Positions 40,473 to 49,884 of a DNA stretch of 59,055 bases are shown piece by piece. The translations under genes and the position numbers were made by a program. The stretch is from JBAVQS01 sp049694275 (GTDB lineage Bacteria > Chloroflexota > Anaerolineae > UBA4142 > SHND01), in the NCBI GenBank assembly GCA_049694275.1, contig JBAVQS010000237.1, forward strand, positions 1-59,055, written 5' to 3'. The notes under the pieces were generated by a model. It worked only from the letters and a program-made list of their open reading frames with translations. It did not search any database and was not told where the DNA came from. Each line of letters opens with the position of its first letter. Within the stretch, counting starts at the first letter, position 1.

Positions 40473-43055
40473 TTATTTTCCCTTGGCCTTTTTCTGCAAC
40501 TCGAACAGCTTGTTGAGCGCCTCGATGGGCGAGAGCGCCATCACATCCAGCCGGGACAGATCCTGCCGCAGATCGTCGTCGGGAGAAAAGAGCCGCAGTT
40601 GAATCGGCTGTGACAATTCGTCCCCGGCGCGGCGCTTGTCATCCCCCCCGTTCTCCAGTTCCTGGAGGATCTCTTGGGCGCGTGATACGACCGGGCGCGG
40701 CACCCCCGCCAGTTGCGCGACGTGAATCCCGTACGATTTGTCCGCGCCGCCGCGCACAATCTTGTGCATGAACACCACGTGGTCCCCCTGCTCGACCACC
40801 GCGACGTTATAGTTCCGCACCTTGGGCAGGTAACTCTCCAATTCTGTCAGCTCGTGATAGTGCGTGGCAAAGAGCGTCTTGGCCCCGAGTCGCGGGTGAT
40901 TGTGGATGTACTCGACCACCGCCCGCGCGATGGCAATGCCGTCATAGGTGCTCGTCCCCCGCCCAATCTCGTCGAGGACGATGAGGCTGCGCACGGTGCC
41001 GTGATTGAGAATATTCGCCGTCTCGACCATCTCCACCATAAAGGTGGACTGCCCCGCGCTGATCGCATCCTCTGCCCCGATCCGCGTAAAGATGCGGTCG
41101 ACGACCCCAATGTGCGCCGCCTGCGCCGGCACAAAGCTCCCGATCTGCGCCATCAGCACAATCAACGCCACCTGCCGCAAAAAGGTGCTCTTGCCGCTCA
41201 TGTTCGGACCGGTGATGATGTGAATCTGCTCCTGCGCCGAGAGGTTGCAATCGTTCGGCACGAACGGCGCGTCCTTGAGCGCCAGCTCGACCACCGGATG
41301 CCGCCCCGCGCGAATATCCAGCACATCCCCTTCGTCCAGGACCGGCCGCACATAACGATCGCGCATCGCCACCTCGGCCAGCGTCGCATATACGTCAAGC
41401 TCGGCCAGCGCGTGCGCGGTTTTCAAGATCCGCGGGGCATAGTTCGCCACCTCGCCGCAGAGAGAGCGAAACAGCGCTCCTTCCAATTCGCCGATCCGCT
41501 CCTCGGCGTTCAGGATGAGCGACTCGTACTCTTTGAGCTCCGGGGTGATAAAACGCTCGGCGTTCGCCAGCGTCTGCTTGCGGATATAGCCTTCCTTGGG
41601 TAACTGTGGCAGGTTCGACGTCGTGACCTCGATATAATAGCCAAAGACCCTGTTATATCCCACCTTGAGAGACTTGATCCCCGTTCGCTCACGCTCGGTC
41701 CGTTCCAGCGCGGCCACCCAGTCCTTTGCATTCCGGGAGGCCGACATCACCGAGTCCAGTTCCGCCGAATAGCCGGGCGCAATCACTCCCCCATTCGCCA
41801 GGTTCGCCGGCGGGTCCTCCACCAGCGCGCGCCCGATGAGCCGGCTCACCTCTGGACACGGATCGAGCCCCTGCGCCAGATCTAATCCCTCCAGCTCCGA
41901 CTTGAGCGCCGGCACGCTCTCCAGGCTCCCACACAGCGCCCGCAAATCGCGCGGCGTCGCAATCCCCTGCACTACCCGGTTCGCCAGCCGCTCCACATCG
42001 CCCACCGGCTTGAGCATGGCCCGCACCCGCTCCCGCCGCGTTGTATCCTGGTAAAATCGCTCTACGCGATCAAGCCGCGCATTGAGCGCCTGGGCGTCGC
42101 GCAGCGGCTGCATCAGCCAATGCCGCAAGAGACGCCCCCCCATCGGCGTCCGCGTCTCGTCCAGCACGCCGAGGAGCGAGCCTTTCGTCGTCCCCCCACG
42201 GAGGCTCCCCATCAACTCCAGGTTCCGCCGCGTCGGCGGATCGAGGGCCATGAACTGGTCATTCGAATAGAGCCGGATGCTGCGCAGTTGCGCCAGCGCC
42301 CCCTTCTGGTTCTCGCGCAAATAGCGAATAATCGCTGCGGCCGCCCTCGGCGCAACCCGCATCCCGCTCAGCCCGAACCCATCCAGCGACGCCGTCTCGA
42401 AGTGCTCCAACAACGTCTGTCGCGCCGCCTCCAGGTCAACGTAAGGCACATGCGAGGTCGGATACGCAAGCTGCGCCCGGTCTCCGGACCCCGAATCCCC
42501 ATGCAGGGAGAACTGCGTGTCCCGGGGGTGTCTCCCCGCCGCCATCACCAGCACTTCCGCCGGGTGCAGCCGGTCCAGCTCGTTCCGCACCTCGCGCGTG
42601 TCCAGCTCCGTCACCGCGAACTCGCCCGTCGTAATATCGGCGAACGCAATCGCCGCCCGCGCTTCCTCGACGCACACCGCTACGAGATAGTTATTCGCCT
42701 TGTCCTGCAACAGGGCCGGCTCGACCACCGTGCCTGGCGTCACCACCCGGGTGACCTCACGATTCATCAACCCTTTGACCGACTCTTCGGTCATCTGCTC
42801 GACAATCGCCACTTTGTGCCCGGCCGCGATCAACCGCGCCATATACGTCTCGACCGCGTGATACGGCACGCCGGCGAGCGGCACCCGCTGCCCCAGCCCC
42901 ATATCGCGCCCGGTGAGCACGATATTGCAGACCTCGGACACGATTTTCGCGTCGTCGTCGAATGTCTCGTAAAAATCCCCGAGCCTGAACAGGACGATGA
43001 CATCGGGGAACTGTTTCTTGATGCGCAGATATTGCTGACGAACGGGAGTGGTCAT
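40473..43055 (-). CDS. mutS: DNA mismatch repair protein MutS
   Basis: 860 residues. The mismatch-binding N-domain has the Phe-x-Glu motif in FRLGDFYETFDDDA. The C-terminal ATPase has Walker A GPNMSGKSTFLRQ (about residues 614-626), Walker B VLDEIGRGTSTYDG and FATHYHEL, and then the C-terminal helices. The frame is open further upstream to 43172, but MTTPVRQQYL at 43055 is the family start and a consensus promoter lies only 7 bp before it, so the mRNA is probably leaderless. Two partial copies of the 5' end of this gene lie further right. Confidence 0.96.
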   Translation of the reverse strand: MTTPVRQQYLRIKKQFPDVIVLFRLGDFYETFDDDAKIVSEVCNIVLTGRDMGLGQRVPLAGVPYHAVETYMARLIAAGHKVAIVEQMTEESVKGLMNREVTRVVTPGTVVEPALLQDKANNYLVAVCVEEARAAIAFADITTGEFAVTELDTREVRNELDRLHPAEVLVMAAGRHPRDTQFSLHGDSGSGDRAQLAYPTSHVPYVDLEAARQTLLEHFETASLDGFGLSGMRVAPRAAAAIIRYLRENQKGALAQLRSIRLYSNDQFMALDPPTRRNLELMGSLRGGTTKGSLLGVLDETRTPMGGRLLRHWLMQPLRDAQALNARLDRVERFYQDTTRRERVRAMLKPVGDVERLANRVVQGIATPRDLRALCGSLESVPALKSELEGLDLAQGLDPCPEVSRLIGRALVEDPPANLANGGVIAPGYSAELDSVMSASRNAKDWVAALERTERERTGIKSLKVGYNRVFGYYIEVTTSNLPQLPKEGYIRKQTLANAERFITPELKEYESLILNAEERIGELEGALFRSLCGEVANYAPRILKTAHALAELDVYATLAEVAMRDRYVRPVLDEGDVLDIRAGRHPVVELALKDAPFVPNDCNLSAQEQIHIITGPNMSGKSTFLRQVALIVLMAQIGSFVPAQAAHIGVVDRIFTRIGAEDAISAGQSTFMVEMVETANILNHGTVRSLIVLDEIGRGTSTYDGIAIARAVVEYIHNHPRLGAKTLFATHYHELTELESYLPKVRNYNVAVVEQGDHVVFMHKIVRGGADKSYGIHVAQLAGVPRPVVSRAQEILQELENGGDDKRRAGDELSQPIQLRLFSPDDDLRQDLSRLDVMALSPIEALNKLFELQKKAKGK

Positions 43056-43062
43056 GCGAGGA

Positions 43063-43090
43063 ATTATAGGGGAGAGTAAGACGGTGTCAA
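43063..43090 (-). promoter_or_regulatory. Consensus sigma70 promoter of mutS (leaderless transcript)
   Basis: On the minus strand TTGACA (43090-43085) and TATAAT (43068-43063) are separated by 16 bp. The -10 box ends 7 bp before the mutS ATG, so transcription should begin at or next to the start codon. The palindrome GTGTCA-ACC-TGACAC (43084-43098) overlaps the -35 box and could be an operator. The next 95 bp hold a loose GCCAGCCT/AGGCTGGC hairpin downstream of the neighbouring gene. Confidence 0.8.
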
Positions 43091-43193
43091 CCTGACACTC
43101 TCCGACAATAAAACAGCCAGCCTGGCAGGACCGACTTGTTGCGACCTTTAAGGCTGGCCTGAACGGTAGCAAGAAACCGGCAAGAATGCTTTT

Positions 43194-45491
43194 CTAGAAC
43201 GGTGCGTGCGCGGGCACTGGGTCTTCGGGCCGGCCCGCTTCCTGAAGGACCTTCTCTACGGATGTAAGTGTTTGGCCTTTTACCATGCTCTTCTTGATTT
43301 TCTTGAGTGCCTTGGCGGCAGATTCCGACGCGCCTTGTTGGAACAGTCCTCCGTCCTTTTCACATTCCATCTGCAGCGCCTCATTCCATGCCCCGAGCGG
43401 CAGCATGCGCTTGGTGGTCTCCCAACTTGTTTCTGCCGATTGCGGGAAGCGGCCCTTGATTGCTTCAACCGATGGCGGATCGCGACCATCCAGAAGGTCC
43501 TGAAGCGCCTGCCGAGCCATCTGTGCCGTCTCTGCCGAGTATTGGACGCCTTTATGACCGCCGGCGCGCAGCATATTCGCATCGCCATAGATGGTTCCTA
43601 CGTCATCACCGTTTCCCGCATAAACGCGCAGCCCTTCGACGCAAAATTTGTTGTGCAAATAGTTGGTTATCTTTTGCACGTACGGCTGGTCGAGGAACTT
43701 GGCGAACGCGACGTAGCTAAACTCTCGCGCTTGCTGCTTGTAACTTGCAGTCGTCGTCCTGGCGTGATAAGTGGCCTTACTGCCTGCCCCTTGTCTTATG
43801 GCCTCGATGTGTGCCTGCTCAAGCGTGTATACCGTTTCCTTCTCGCCCTGGCCCCGCAGATTCTCGAATTTGTTCCTTATTCCTGCGGTTTGTACGCTTC
43901 GCTGCTCTTTCGCCGCAATACCGAGGAGGACCAGCTTCTTTAAAAGCTCTTTTGCTCCGCGAGGATCATTCCGGGCCTCTGGCGTATCCTCAGAGGATGC
44001 AACTTGAACCGCGGTCACGGTTTGGAAAGACTTGTTTTCTTGTGCTTTTTTCCGCCACCACATGAGCAGCATCACTTCTGGTCGTACCTCCAGGCCGACG
44101 GTTCGTGTGCGCTGTTTGAGAGAACCACCCACATCCTCCATTTCTTGCGGATTTGAGATCAGGGGCTGCTCGACCAGGGTCGAGATCATGGCCCATTCCC
44201 CTTGCTTCATGCTGGGCTTGTACTGTCTGCCCGGGCCGTTTAACCAACCGACGAACCACTGCATGATCTTGGTCTTGTCGATCAAATGCCCGGACGCAAA
44301 AGCATCCTGCAGAAAATGATCGCCGAATCCAGCGTTCAATTTGGCCTCATTCCAAAGGTCGAGCGCATGGGCTTCCAAGTCGTCGGCATACTTTTTTGTG
44401 AGGCGCGGATCGCTCGGCTCGACGAACCCCTTCTCCGTTCTCTCGCGCGGACTCCGCGCCGCGAGCACTTTGTTGCGCTCCGCCCGCGTGTCGAGCGCGT
44501 TCTTGCGCGCCTCCCGCGCCTCGAGCGCTTTGGCGCGCGCCGCCCGGTGGTATTTCTCCCACGCCTTCCAGGTCTCGGGCGCAAAGTGACAGGCATTGCG
44601 CATCAGCGCGGCGTTGGCCGATTCTTCCAGCTCCCCTGAACTCGCTGTGGCCTTTTGATACTCTCGTTGTGCAAGGACCCCGCCAAGCGGTCCACTTTTA
44701 GAGTCTTTGCCGGTGAATCCGATCGCGCCGGTAAAAGATTTCCCGGTACTCCCCGTCCCAACAACTTTTTTAGCTTCGGCCGGCAGCTCTTTTCCTCTGT
44801 CCTTGTGAAATTGTGTGCCCCCGATTTCTTGGTAGAGCCCTCGCAGTACGAGGTATACGCGCTCCCGCACCCCTTGCAGCATGCCAACCACAACCTTTTT
44901 ATCGGCGTTTTGTAGGTCTTGAAGATTGCCGAACATGTCGGCGAGCGTATTCATTTCGCCATATGTGCAAACCACCGCCCCGTCCCTGGTGGGAATCTTG
45001 ATAAAATCGGTCTGCCACTCTTTGCTCTGCTCAGCCTCGAGTTCTGGTTTGTCATTGAAGACTGCCAGACGCCCCAGCTCTTGCTCGATCAGGTGAAGCA
45101 CCTCTCCGCGGCGGGCCTCCTCCACCCTGCCCCTCCCGCTTTTCGCATTTGCCACTTGCTCACGAATCATTGGGATCGAGGCGAGCTCCTTGGCGGAGAG
45201 GGAGCCTAACAGATAGTGCTCATGCGTCGAATGGCGTTGAAGGTGGGGTGTCCCGCTCAATTGCACCTGTATGGCCGATGCATGGGAGCTCATCACCTGG
45301 TCCGCTACGCGATCCGCTTCTTGCTCAAAATGGTCATGCGCTGCGCCGACGGTTAGCTTGCGCTGGATGAGGCGCGATACGGCGCGGTTGCCGACCGTGC
45401 GCTGGAGCGCGAGAAGATTGGATGGCGTCAAGACGCGCGGGTCGGCCTTGGTACCGCGTGAAATGACCGGTGGGATAGTTTGCTCGACCAC
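43194..45491 (-). CDS. Orphan eCIS-associated (DUF4157-like) effector-type protein
   Basis: 765 residues from GTG. The N-terminus holds two features of proteins linked to extracellular contractile injection systems: LLALQRTVGNRAVSRLI, and a DUF4157-like FEQEADRVADQVM without the usual downstream HE-x-x-H. A long middle part has Ala/Arg/Glu-rich helices (RAKALEAREARKNALDTRAE). FGDHFLQDAFASGHL (about 387-402) places His and Asp as in metal-dependent phospholipase-like sites. YLHNKFCVEGLRVYAGNGDDVG (about 609-630) is a further conserved-looking block. No sheath, tube or baseplate genes are in the window. GGAGGA followed by an in-frame ACG at 45581 may be the real start, adding 30 residues. Confidence 0.7.
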   Translation of the reverse strand: MVEQTIPPVISRGTKADPRVLTPSNLLALQRTVGNRAVSRLIQRKLTVGAAHDHFEQEADRVADQVMSSHASAIQVQLSGTPHLQRHSTHEHYLLGSLSAKELASIPMIREQVANAKSGRGRVEEARRGEVLHLIEQELGRLAVFNDKPELEAEQSKEWQTDFIKIPTRDGAVVCTYGEMNTLADMFGNLQDLQNADKKVVVGMLQGVRERVYLVLRGLYQEIGGTQFHKDRGKELPAEAKKVVGTGSTGKSFTGAIGFTGKDSKSGPLGGVLAQREYQKATASSGELEESANAALMRNACHFAPETWKAWEKYHRAARAKALEAREARKNALDTRAERNKVLAARSPRERTEKGFVEPSDPRLTKKYADDLEAHALDLWNEAKLNAGFGDHFLQDAFASGHLIDKTKIMQWFVGWLNGPGRQYKPSMKQGEWAMISTLVEQPLISNPQEMEDVGGSLKQRTRTVGLEVRPEVMLLMWWRKKAQENKSFQTVTAVQVASSEDTPEARNDPRGAKELLKKLVLLGIAAKEQRSVQTAGIRNKFENLRGQGEKETVYTLEQAHIEAIRQGAGSKATYHARTTTASYKQQAREFSYVAFAKFLDQPYVQKITNYLHNKFCVEGLRVYAGNGDDVGTIYGDANMLRAGGHKGVQYSAETAQMARQALQDLLDGRDPPSVEAIKGRFPQSAETSWETTKRMLPLGAWNEALQMECEKDGGLFQQGASESAAKALKKIKKSMVKGQTLTSVEKVLQEAGRPEDPVPAHAPF

Positions 45492-45779
45492 CAGGTCCTC
45501 TCGTCGGGGCGCTGCTTTCTTTGAATGCGCCGCCGTGCTCTGCTTGTGATCTGGAGCGGAAGTGTGGCGTTGGTCTGACGTATCTCCTCCAATCCGTCTA
45601 GGCGGGACGGTCTCTACATCCTATCCAATTCGTCAAGCTCTTCAGCTCGAGCAAGGAGGAATGAGGCAATAAAGGGCGAAAACGACCCGAGGGGCCTGCC
45701 CTGCCAGGGGGAGTGGAGCGCGGAAAAAGGGTGAGCAGACCGGGCGAGTAATTGCGAGCGTTTCGCATTAATCGTGGTC

Positions 45780-45809
45780 ATTATAGCAGAAACGATCGAT
45801 GGTGGTCAA
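45780..45809 (-). promoter_or_regulatory. Predicted promoter of the eCIS-type gene
   Basis: On the minus strand TTGACC (45809-45804) and TATAAT (45785-45780) are separated by 18 bp, giving a leader of about 200 nt before the gene. The 330-bp gap (45582-45913) also holds a tight palindrome, GCCGTCCTTTCAAAGGACGGC in two arms at 45854-45874, and no other gene. Confidence 0.55.
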
Positions 45810-45913
45810 TACCTACGCCACAGCGGGGTGTGCGTCACAGTTTTGCATGGCTCGCCGTCCTTTCAAAGGACGGCTAAACAAGGTGAAAACTCGATAATTC
45901 GAGTTGCGGTCAA

Positions 45914-46233
45914 TTTGACCGACTCTTCGGTCATCTGCTCGACAATCGCCACTTTGTGCCCGGCCGCGATCAACCGCGCCATATACGTCTCGACCGCGTG
46001 ATACGGCACGCCGGCGAGCGGCACCCGCTTGCCCCAGCCCCATATCGCGCCCGGTCAGCACGATATTGCAGACCTCGGACACGATTTTAGCGTCGTCGTC
46101 AAACGTCTCGTAAAAATCGCCGAGCCGGAACAAGACGATCACATCGGGGAACTGTTTCTTGATGCGCAGATACTGCTGACGAACGGGAGTGGTCATGCGA
46201 GGAATTATAGGGGAGAGTATGCCGTTGTCAACC
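45914..46233 (-). pseudogene. Duplicate of the mutS promoter and first 94 codons (copy B)
   Basis: It aligns with 42774-43092 of the intact mutS. The inner 116 bp (to 42889 of mutS) are identical. Outward there are nine base changes in codons, all silent (for example CAA/CAG, AGG/CGG, GGG/GGC), plus three in the promoter spacer. One extra T at about 46030 (CGCTTGCCCC against CGCTGCCCC) shifts the frame. The promoter TTGACA-16-TATAAT (46231-46204) is intact and would still fire leftward. The copy breaks off after Lys94 at a GGTCAA-A-TTGACC junction. Confidence 0.9.
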
Positions 46234-46311
46234 GGAGCGCAACATTGCTCGGCCCAAATGAGCGAATCAACTGTAGAAGCACCCTGCGCTATACTATAGA
46301 TGTGGACAACT

Positions 46312-46521
46312 ATGCGCGTCAGGATAACGGTCGCGATTCTCATTGTCTCTGCCCTGGTCGTGGGAGGCGCAATCACAGGACTGCCCCGCAGCAATCAGAT
46401 GATTGCTCCTCCAATTGTGGGATTGATGGCTCAACCCAATGATACGGTCGTGAATCTGACATGGCCCCCCGCGCGCGCCTGTGCAGGGCAACCACCTCAT
46501 AAAGACGCGCGTAGAAAGTAG
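46312..46521 (+). pseudogene. Truncated secreted protein divergent from mutS copy B
   Basis: MRVRITVAILIVSALVVGGAITG is a signal peptide or membrane anchor, followed by APPIVGLMAQPNDTVVNLTW, which looks like the first strands of a fibronectin type III or similar domain. After about residue 50 the sequence turns into basic, low-complexity residues and stops. The 5' part of a larger gene, cut by the next insert, is the best reading. TATACT at 46290-46295 could be its -10 box. Confidence 0.45.
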
Positions 46522-46591
46522 GAATGTTTGCACTATTTCTCCAATAAGATACAGCGTGGTACTATATAGTAATTATAATACATTTATAGTA

Positions 46592-46620
46592 TTGACTTAC
46601 TTTTGTATTTATGTTATACT
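46592..46620 (+). promoter_or_regulatory. Near-consensus promoter of the AbrB-PIN toxin-antitoxin pair
   Basis: TTGACT (46592-46597) and TATACT (46615-46620) are separated by 17 bp, within a distinctly AT-rich 100-bp stretch, about 32 bp before the antitoxin ATG. Confidence 0.75.
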
Positions 46621-46651
46621 TTCTTCGCAAAGAGATTATAAGGGGTTAATT

Positions 46652-46882
46652 ATGGAAACTTATGCAACCATAAAAGGTCAGATCGTTATCCCATCATCGG
46701 TACGGCGTAAGCTGGGAATCAAGGAGGGGACTCGCATCGAAATCGAAGTAGATGAAGAGGGGCAGCGCATCATTCTAACGCCGATCACACGCGAGTACAT
46801 TCAAAGCCTGCGCGGCAAGTATAAGGGGAAAGGATTACTTAAAGCGTTGATGGCGGAGAAAAAGCGAGAGAGGGAAATGTAA
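46652..46882 (+). CDS. AbrB/SpoVT-type antitoxin
   Basis: 76 residues from the ATG at 46652, preceded by AAGGGG. The swapped-hairpin DNA-binding fold is shown by YATIKGQIVIPSSVRRKLGIKEGTRIEIEVDEEG. The C-terminal basic tail would bind the toxin. Its stop overlaps the toxin ATG by one base (TAATG). Confidence 0.88.
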   Translation: METYATIKGQIVIPSSVRRKLGIKEGTRIEIEVDEEGQRIILTPITREYIQSLRGKYKGKGLLKALMAEKKREREM

Positions 46883-47292
46883 TGCCGCGCAAACCGAAGG
46901 TTATCGTGCTCGACACCTGGTCAATCATCGCTTATCTTGAGGATGAGCCGGCTGGTCAGCAAGTCGCAGAAATGCTCGCCGATGCACACGAAAATCAAAT
47001 CTCGATGCTGATGAGTGTCGTGAATGCAGGCGAGGTATGGTACATTATTGCACGCGAGGTATCAGATGCAGAGGCCGATTCTAGCATCGCCGAGCTGCGG
47101 CACTTGGGTATCGAGTTTGTAGATGCAAACTGGAAACTGGCCCAAGAAGCCGGACGCTTCAAAGCCAAGAACAAGATGTCCTTTGCCGATTGCTTCGCAG
47201 CCGCGCTTGCTAAAGAGAACAAAGCCGACCTGGTAACAGGCGATCAAGAGTTCAAGCAAATTGACGGCGAAGTAAAGATTCACTGGTTATGA
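46882..47292 (+). CDS. PIN-domain ribonuclease toxin (VapC-like)
   Basis: 136 residues. Acidic site residues are Asp11 (VIVLDTWSIIAYL), Glu51 (VNAGEVWYII), an Asp in SFADCFAAALA and an Asp in LVTGDQEF. Together with the AbrB-type antitoxin it forms a VapBC module unrelated in antitoxin type to the one at 23.3 kb. It lies at the left edge of the insert with the GHKL ATPase, 40 bp before that gene, and may stabilise the island. Confidence 0.88.
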   Translation: MPRKPKVIVLDTWSIIAYLEDEPAGQQVAEMLADAHENQISMLMSVVNAGEVWYIIAREVSDAEADSSIAELRHLGIEFVDANWKLAQEAGRFKAKNKMSFADCFAAALAKENKADLVTGDQEFKQIDGEVKIHWL

Positions 47293-47332
47293 GTGGCAAT
47301 CAAAACCACTTTGACCTCAGAGGGAAATTGCA

Positions 47333-49864
47333 ATGACAGATTCGGAGATAAAGGAACTCTGCCTCTCCCTCATAAGAGCGGATACTGAACAAGAAGTAAT
47401 CAGGCTTCTAAGCGACGCCCGTTATTGGGATGACCGCTCTTTATGGCAATTCTACGGAGGGTATGAGAATAACTTTAATACAATCGGGAACCAACAGAGT
47501 CGCCCAGACGCCGCGCTGATTGAAAAATTAGTAAACTCCGTTGATGCGCGTTTGATGAATGAGTGTCTGACCAGGGGAATTGACCCTGAAGGACCACAGG
47601 CTCCACAAACCACGCGACAAGCTGTTGGACAATTTTTTGATCCCGACATTGATTCAAATAGCGATCGCGCAGGGCGTATCAGTGAGTGGAGCAATGATAA
47701 GCGCAAAACGATTGCCGAAGGTATTACACTCACAGCAACTGGAGCACCGCCTCGTGAGGGCAAGCCTTGTTTCACTATCAGCGATTGTGGCGAAGGTCAG
47801 ACACCGGCGAAGATGCCAGACACTTTTCTTTCTCTGACCGGGTCTAACAAGCTCCGGATTCCATTTGTACAGGGCAAGTTCAACATGGGCGGAACAGGGA
47901 TCCTGAGATTCTGTGGGCGTCATAATCTTCAGCTAATCGTTAGCCGACGAAATCCCGACATCAAAAAGGGACATTTTAGTGATCCTACAGATGATCAATG
48001 GGGCTTTACAATTGTACGGCGTGAGGATCCAAAAGATGGACGGCGGAGTTCAGTCTATACTTATCTCGCCCCTATGCCGTCAGCATCTACATCCAAATGG
48101 GGAGGCGTACTGCGATTCTCCGCTGATAGCCTCCCCATTTTCCCCGAGGGCCGCGATCCATACGTGCGTGAATCTGAATGGGGAACTCTTGTAAAGCTTT
48201 ATGAATACTCGGCATCAGGATACAGCAATACACACATCCTGCTCAGGGATGGATTGTTGAGCCGAATTGATATTCTCTTGCCGGACGTGGGCCTGCCCAT
48301 CCGTCTCCACGAATGTCGGCCAAGCTTCCGTGGGCATGAAGGTAGTTTTGAAACTACATTGGCTGGATTGCGCGTTCGCTTAGAAGATGGCAAAGGTGAC
48401 AATCTCGAAGAAGGTTTCCCTTCGTCATCTCCCCTCAGTGTAGAGGGCGAACAAATGAGGGCTACTATATATGCATTTAAAAAAGATAGAGCCGAAACTT
48501 ATCGAAAAAATGAGGGAATCATCTTTACACTGAATGGGCAAACTCAGGGCAATCTCACCAAAGATTTCTTCACGCGAAAGAATGCCGGGCGTCTGAATTA
48601 TATTGCGGATTCGATTTTGGTCATGGTTGATTGCTCGAAATTCAGCGGGCGGGCACGCGAAGATTTGTTCATCAATAGTCGTGACCGGCTCAGTGGCGGC
48701 GAGCTACGAAATAGCATCGAGCATGCCCTTGAAGAGCTACTGAAGAACCATTCAGGGTTACGCGCACTCAAGGAACGCCGTCGCCGTGAGGAAATTGAGT
48801 CCAAGCTTGATAACTCAAAGCCCTTGGAGGAAGTACTTCAGTCGCTGCTTAAACAGTCACCTGTCCTAGCGGAGCTTTTCCTTCGAGGACAGAAACTATC
48901 CAATCCCTTCAAGACGATAAAAGTGCAAAGCGAAGAGAAAGTATTCGAAGGCAAACAGTATCCGACCTATTTCAAATTTAAGGATAAGGAATACGGCATA
49001 GAATTACATCGTGACTCCCCCATCAACAAGCGTAGTCGTATTATCTTTGAAACTGATGCCATTAGTGATTACTTTGAAAGGGAGGCGAATAGAGGAGATT
49101 TTTCTCTTTACATGCAGGATGGCACTACGCGCGCAGATGTGGCAAATTACGTTGGCCCCAACTTGCATAATGGTATGGCAACTCTGACTCTTCAATTGCC
49201 CGATACATGCCATGTGGGGGATGTTTTGCGCTTCACTGCCATCGTTACTGATCGTTCGCGAGTCGATCCTTTCGAAAATGTTTTTACCATCACTGTGAAA
49301 CAAGCCACTGAGGAAGATAGTGTGGGTCAGCACGGGACGAAACGGCACCGAACGCCTACCAAAGAACATGGCAAAGATCGTGAGGTACCAGCAGGCATTT
49401 CTTTGCCACCAATCTCCGAGGTTTATGAGAAGGATTGGGGTAAAAAAAATCCACCGTTTGATCAGTACACCGCTTTACGGATACGGCCTTCAGATATAAA
49501 TGGTGAGAATGGTGAAGAACAAGTTGTCTATGATTTCCACGTAAACATGGATAACTTCTACCTTAGAACTGAACTAAAATTAGGCGACCAAGAACCAGAG
49601 GTTAATAAGGCGCGATTTAAATACGCCCTAGTCCTCCTAGGGTTAGCTCTATTGCATGAAGAGCAACAGGAAAGAAAAGCGAAGCGCGAGGGAGAAGAAT
49701 CTGATTCTGAGATGAACAATGAAACTGAGGAGAGGGATATCGAGAAGAAAAGCGAGCGTTTCAGTAGGGCGCTTGCACCTTTCTTGCTTCCTATGATTAA
49801 CTCGCTTGGTTCGCTCGAGCTAGATAATATTCGCGTTCCAGATAGCTCAGGTGAGGATACATAA
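47333..49864 (+). CDS. GHKL (MutL/MORC-like) ATPase, putative defence protein
   Basis: 843 residues, with GAGGG before the ATG. The N-terminal GHKL ATPase is clear: LIEKLVNSVDA (N-box, Glu64 and Asn68), TISDCGEGQ (Asp151, Gly153, Gly155) and KFNMGGTGILRF (Gly186-Gly189). A S5-like region follows to about 460, including LIVSRR and a Lys-rich strand. Helical segments around 470-550 precede a beta-rich Ig-like stretch (about 570-690) and an acidic, charged tail. The codons are visibly more AT-rich than the chromosome around them. No nuclease motif is seen. MutL/MORC-like GHKL ATPases are known in restriction-modification loci. The convergent methyltransferase 20 bp away supports such a role. Confidence 0.75.
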   Translation: MTDSEIKELCLSLIRADTEQEVIRLLSDARYWDDRSLWQFYGGYENNFNTIGNQQSRPDAALIEKLVNSVDARLMNECLTRGIDPEGPQAPQTTRQAVGQFFDPDIDSNSDRAGRISEWSNDKRKTIAEGITLTATGAPPREGKPCFTISDCGEGQTPAKMPDTFLSLTGSNKLRIPFVQGKFNMGGTGILRFCGRHNLQLIVSRRNPDIKKGHFSDPTDDQWGFTIVRREDPKDGRRSSVYTYLAPMPSASTSKWGGVLRFSADSLPIFPEGRDPYVRESEWGTLVKLYEYSASGYSNTHILLRDGLLSRIDILLPDVGLPIRLHECRPSFRGHEGSFETTLAGLRVRLEDGKGDNLEEGFPSSSPLSVEGEQMRATIYAFKKDRAETYRKNEGIIFTLNGQTQGNLTKDFFTRKNAGRLNYIADSILVMVDCSKFSGRAREDLFINSRDRLSGGELRNSIEHALEELLKNHSGLRALKERRRREEIESKLDNSKPLEEVLQSLLKQSPVLAELFLRGQKLSNPFKTIKVQSEEKVFEGKQYPTYFKFKDKEYGIELHRDSPINKRSRIIFETDAISDYFEREANRGDFSLYMQDGTTRADVANYVGPNLHNGMATLTLQLPDTCHVGDVLRFTAIVTDRSRVDPFENVFTITVKQATEEDSVGQHGTKRHRTPTKEHGKDREVPAGISLPPISEVYEKDWGKKNPPFDQYTALRIRPSDINGENGEEQVVYDFHVNMDNFYLRTELKLGDQEPEVNKARFKYALVLLGLALLHEEQQERKAKREGEESDSEMNNETEERDIEKKSERFSRALAPFLLPMINSLGSLELDNIRVPDSSGEDT

Positions 49865-49884
49865 ATGCGAGGACTCGAAAGGGA

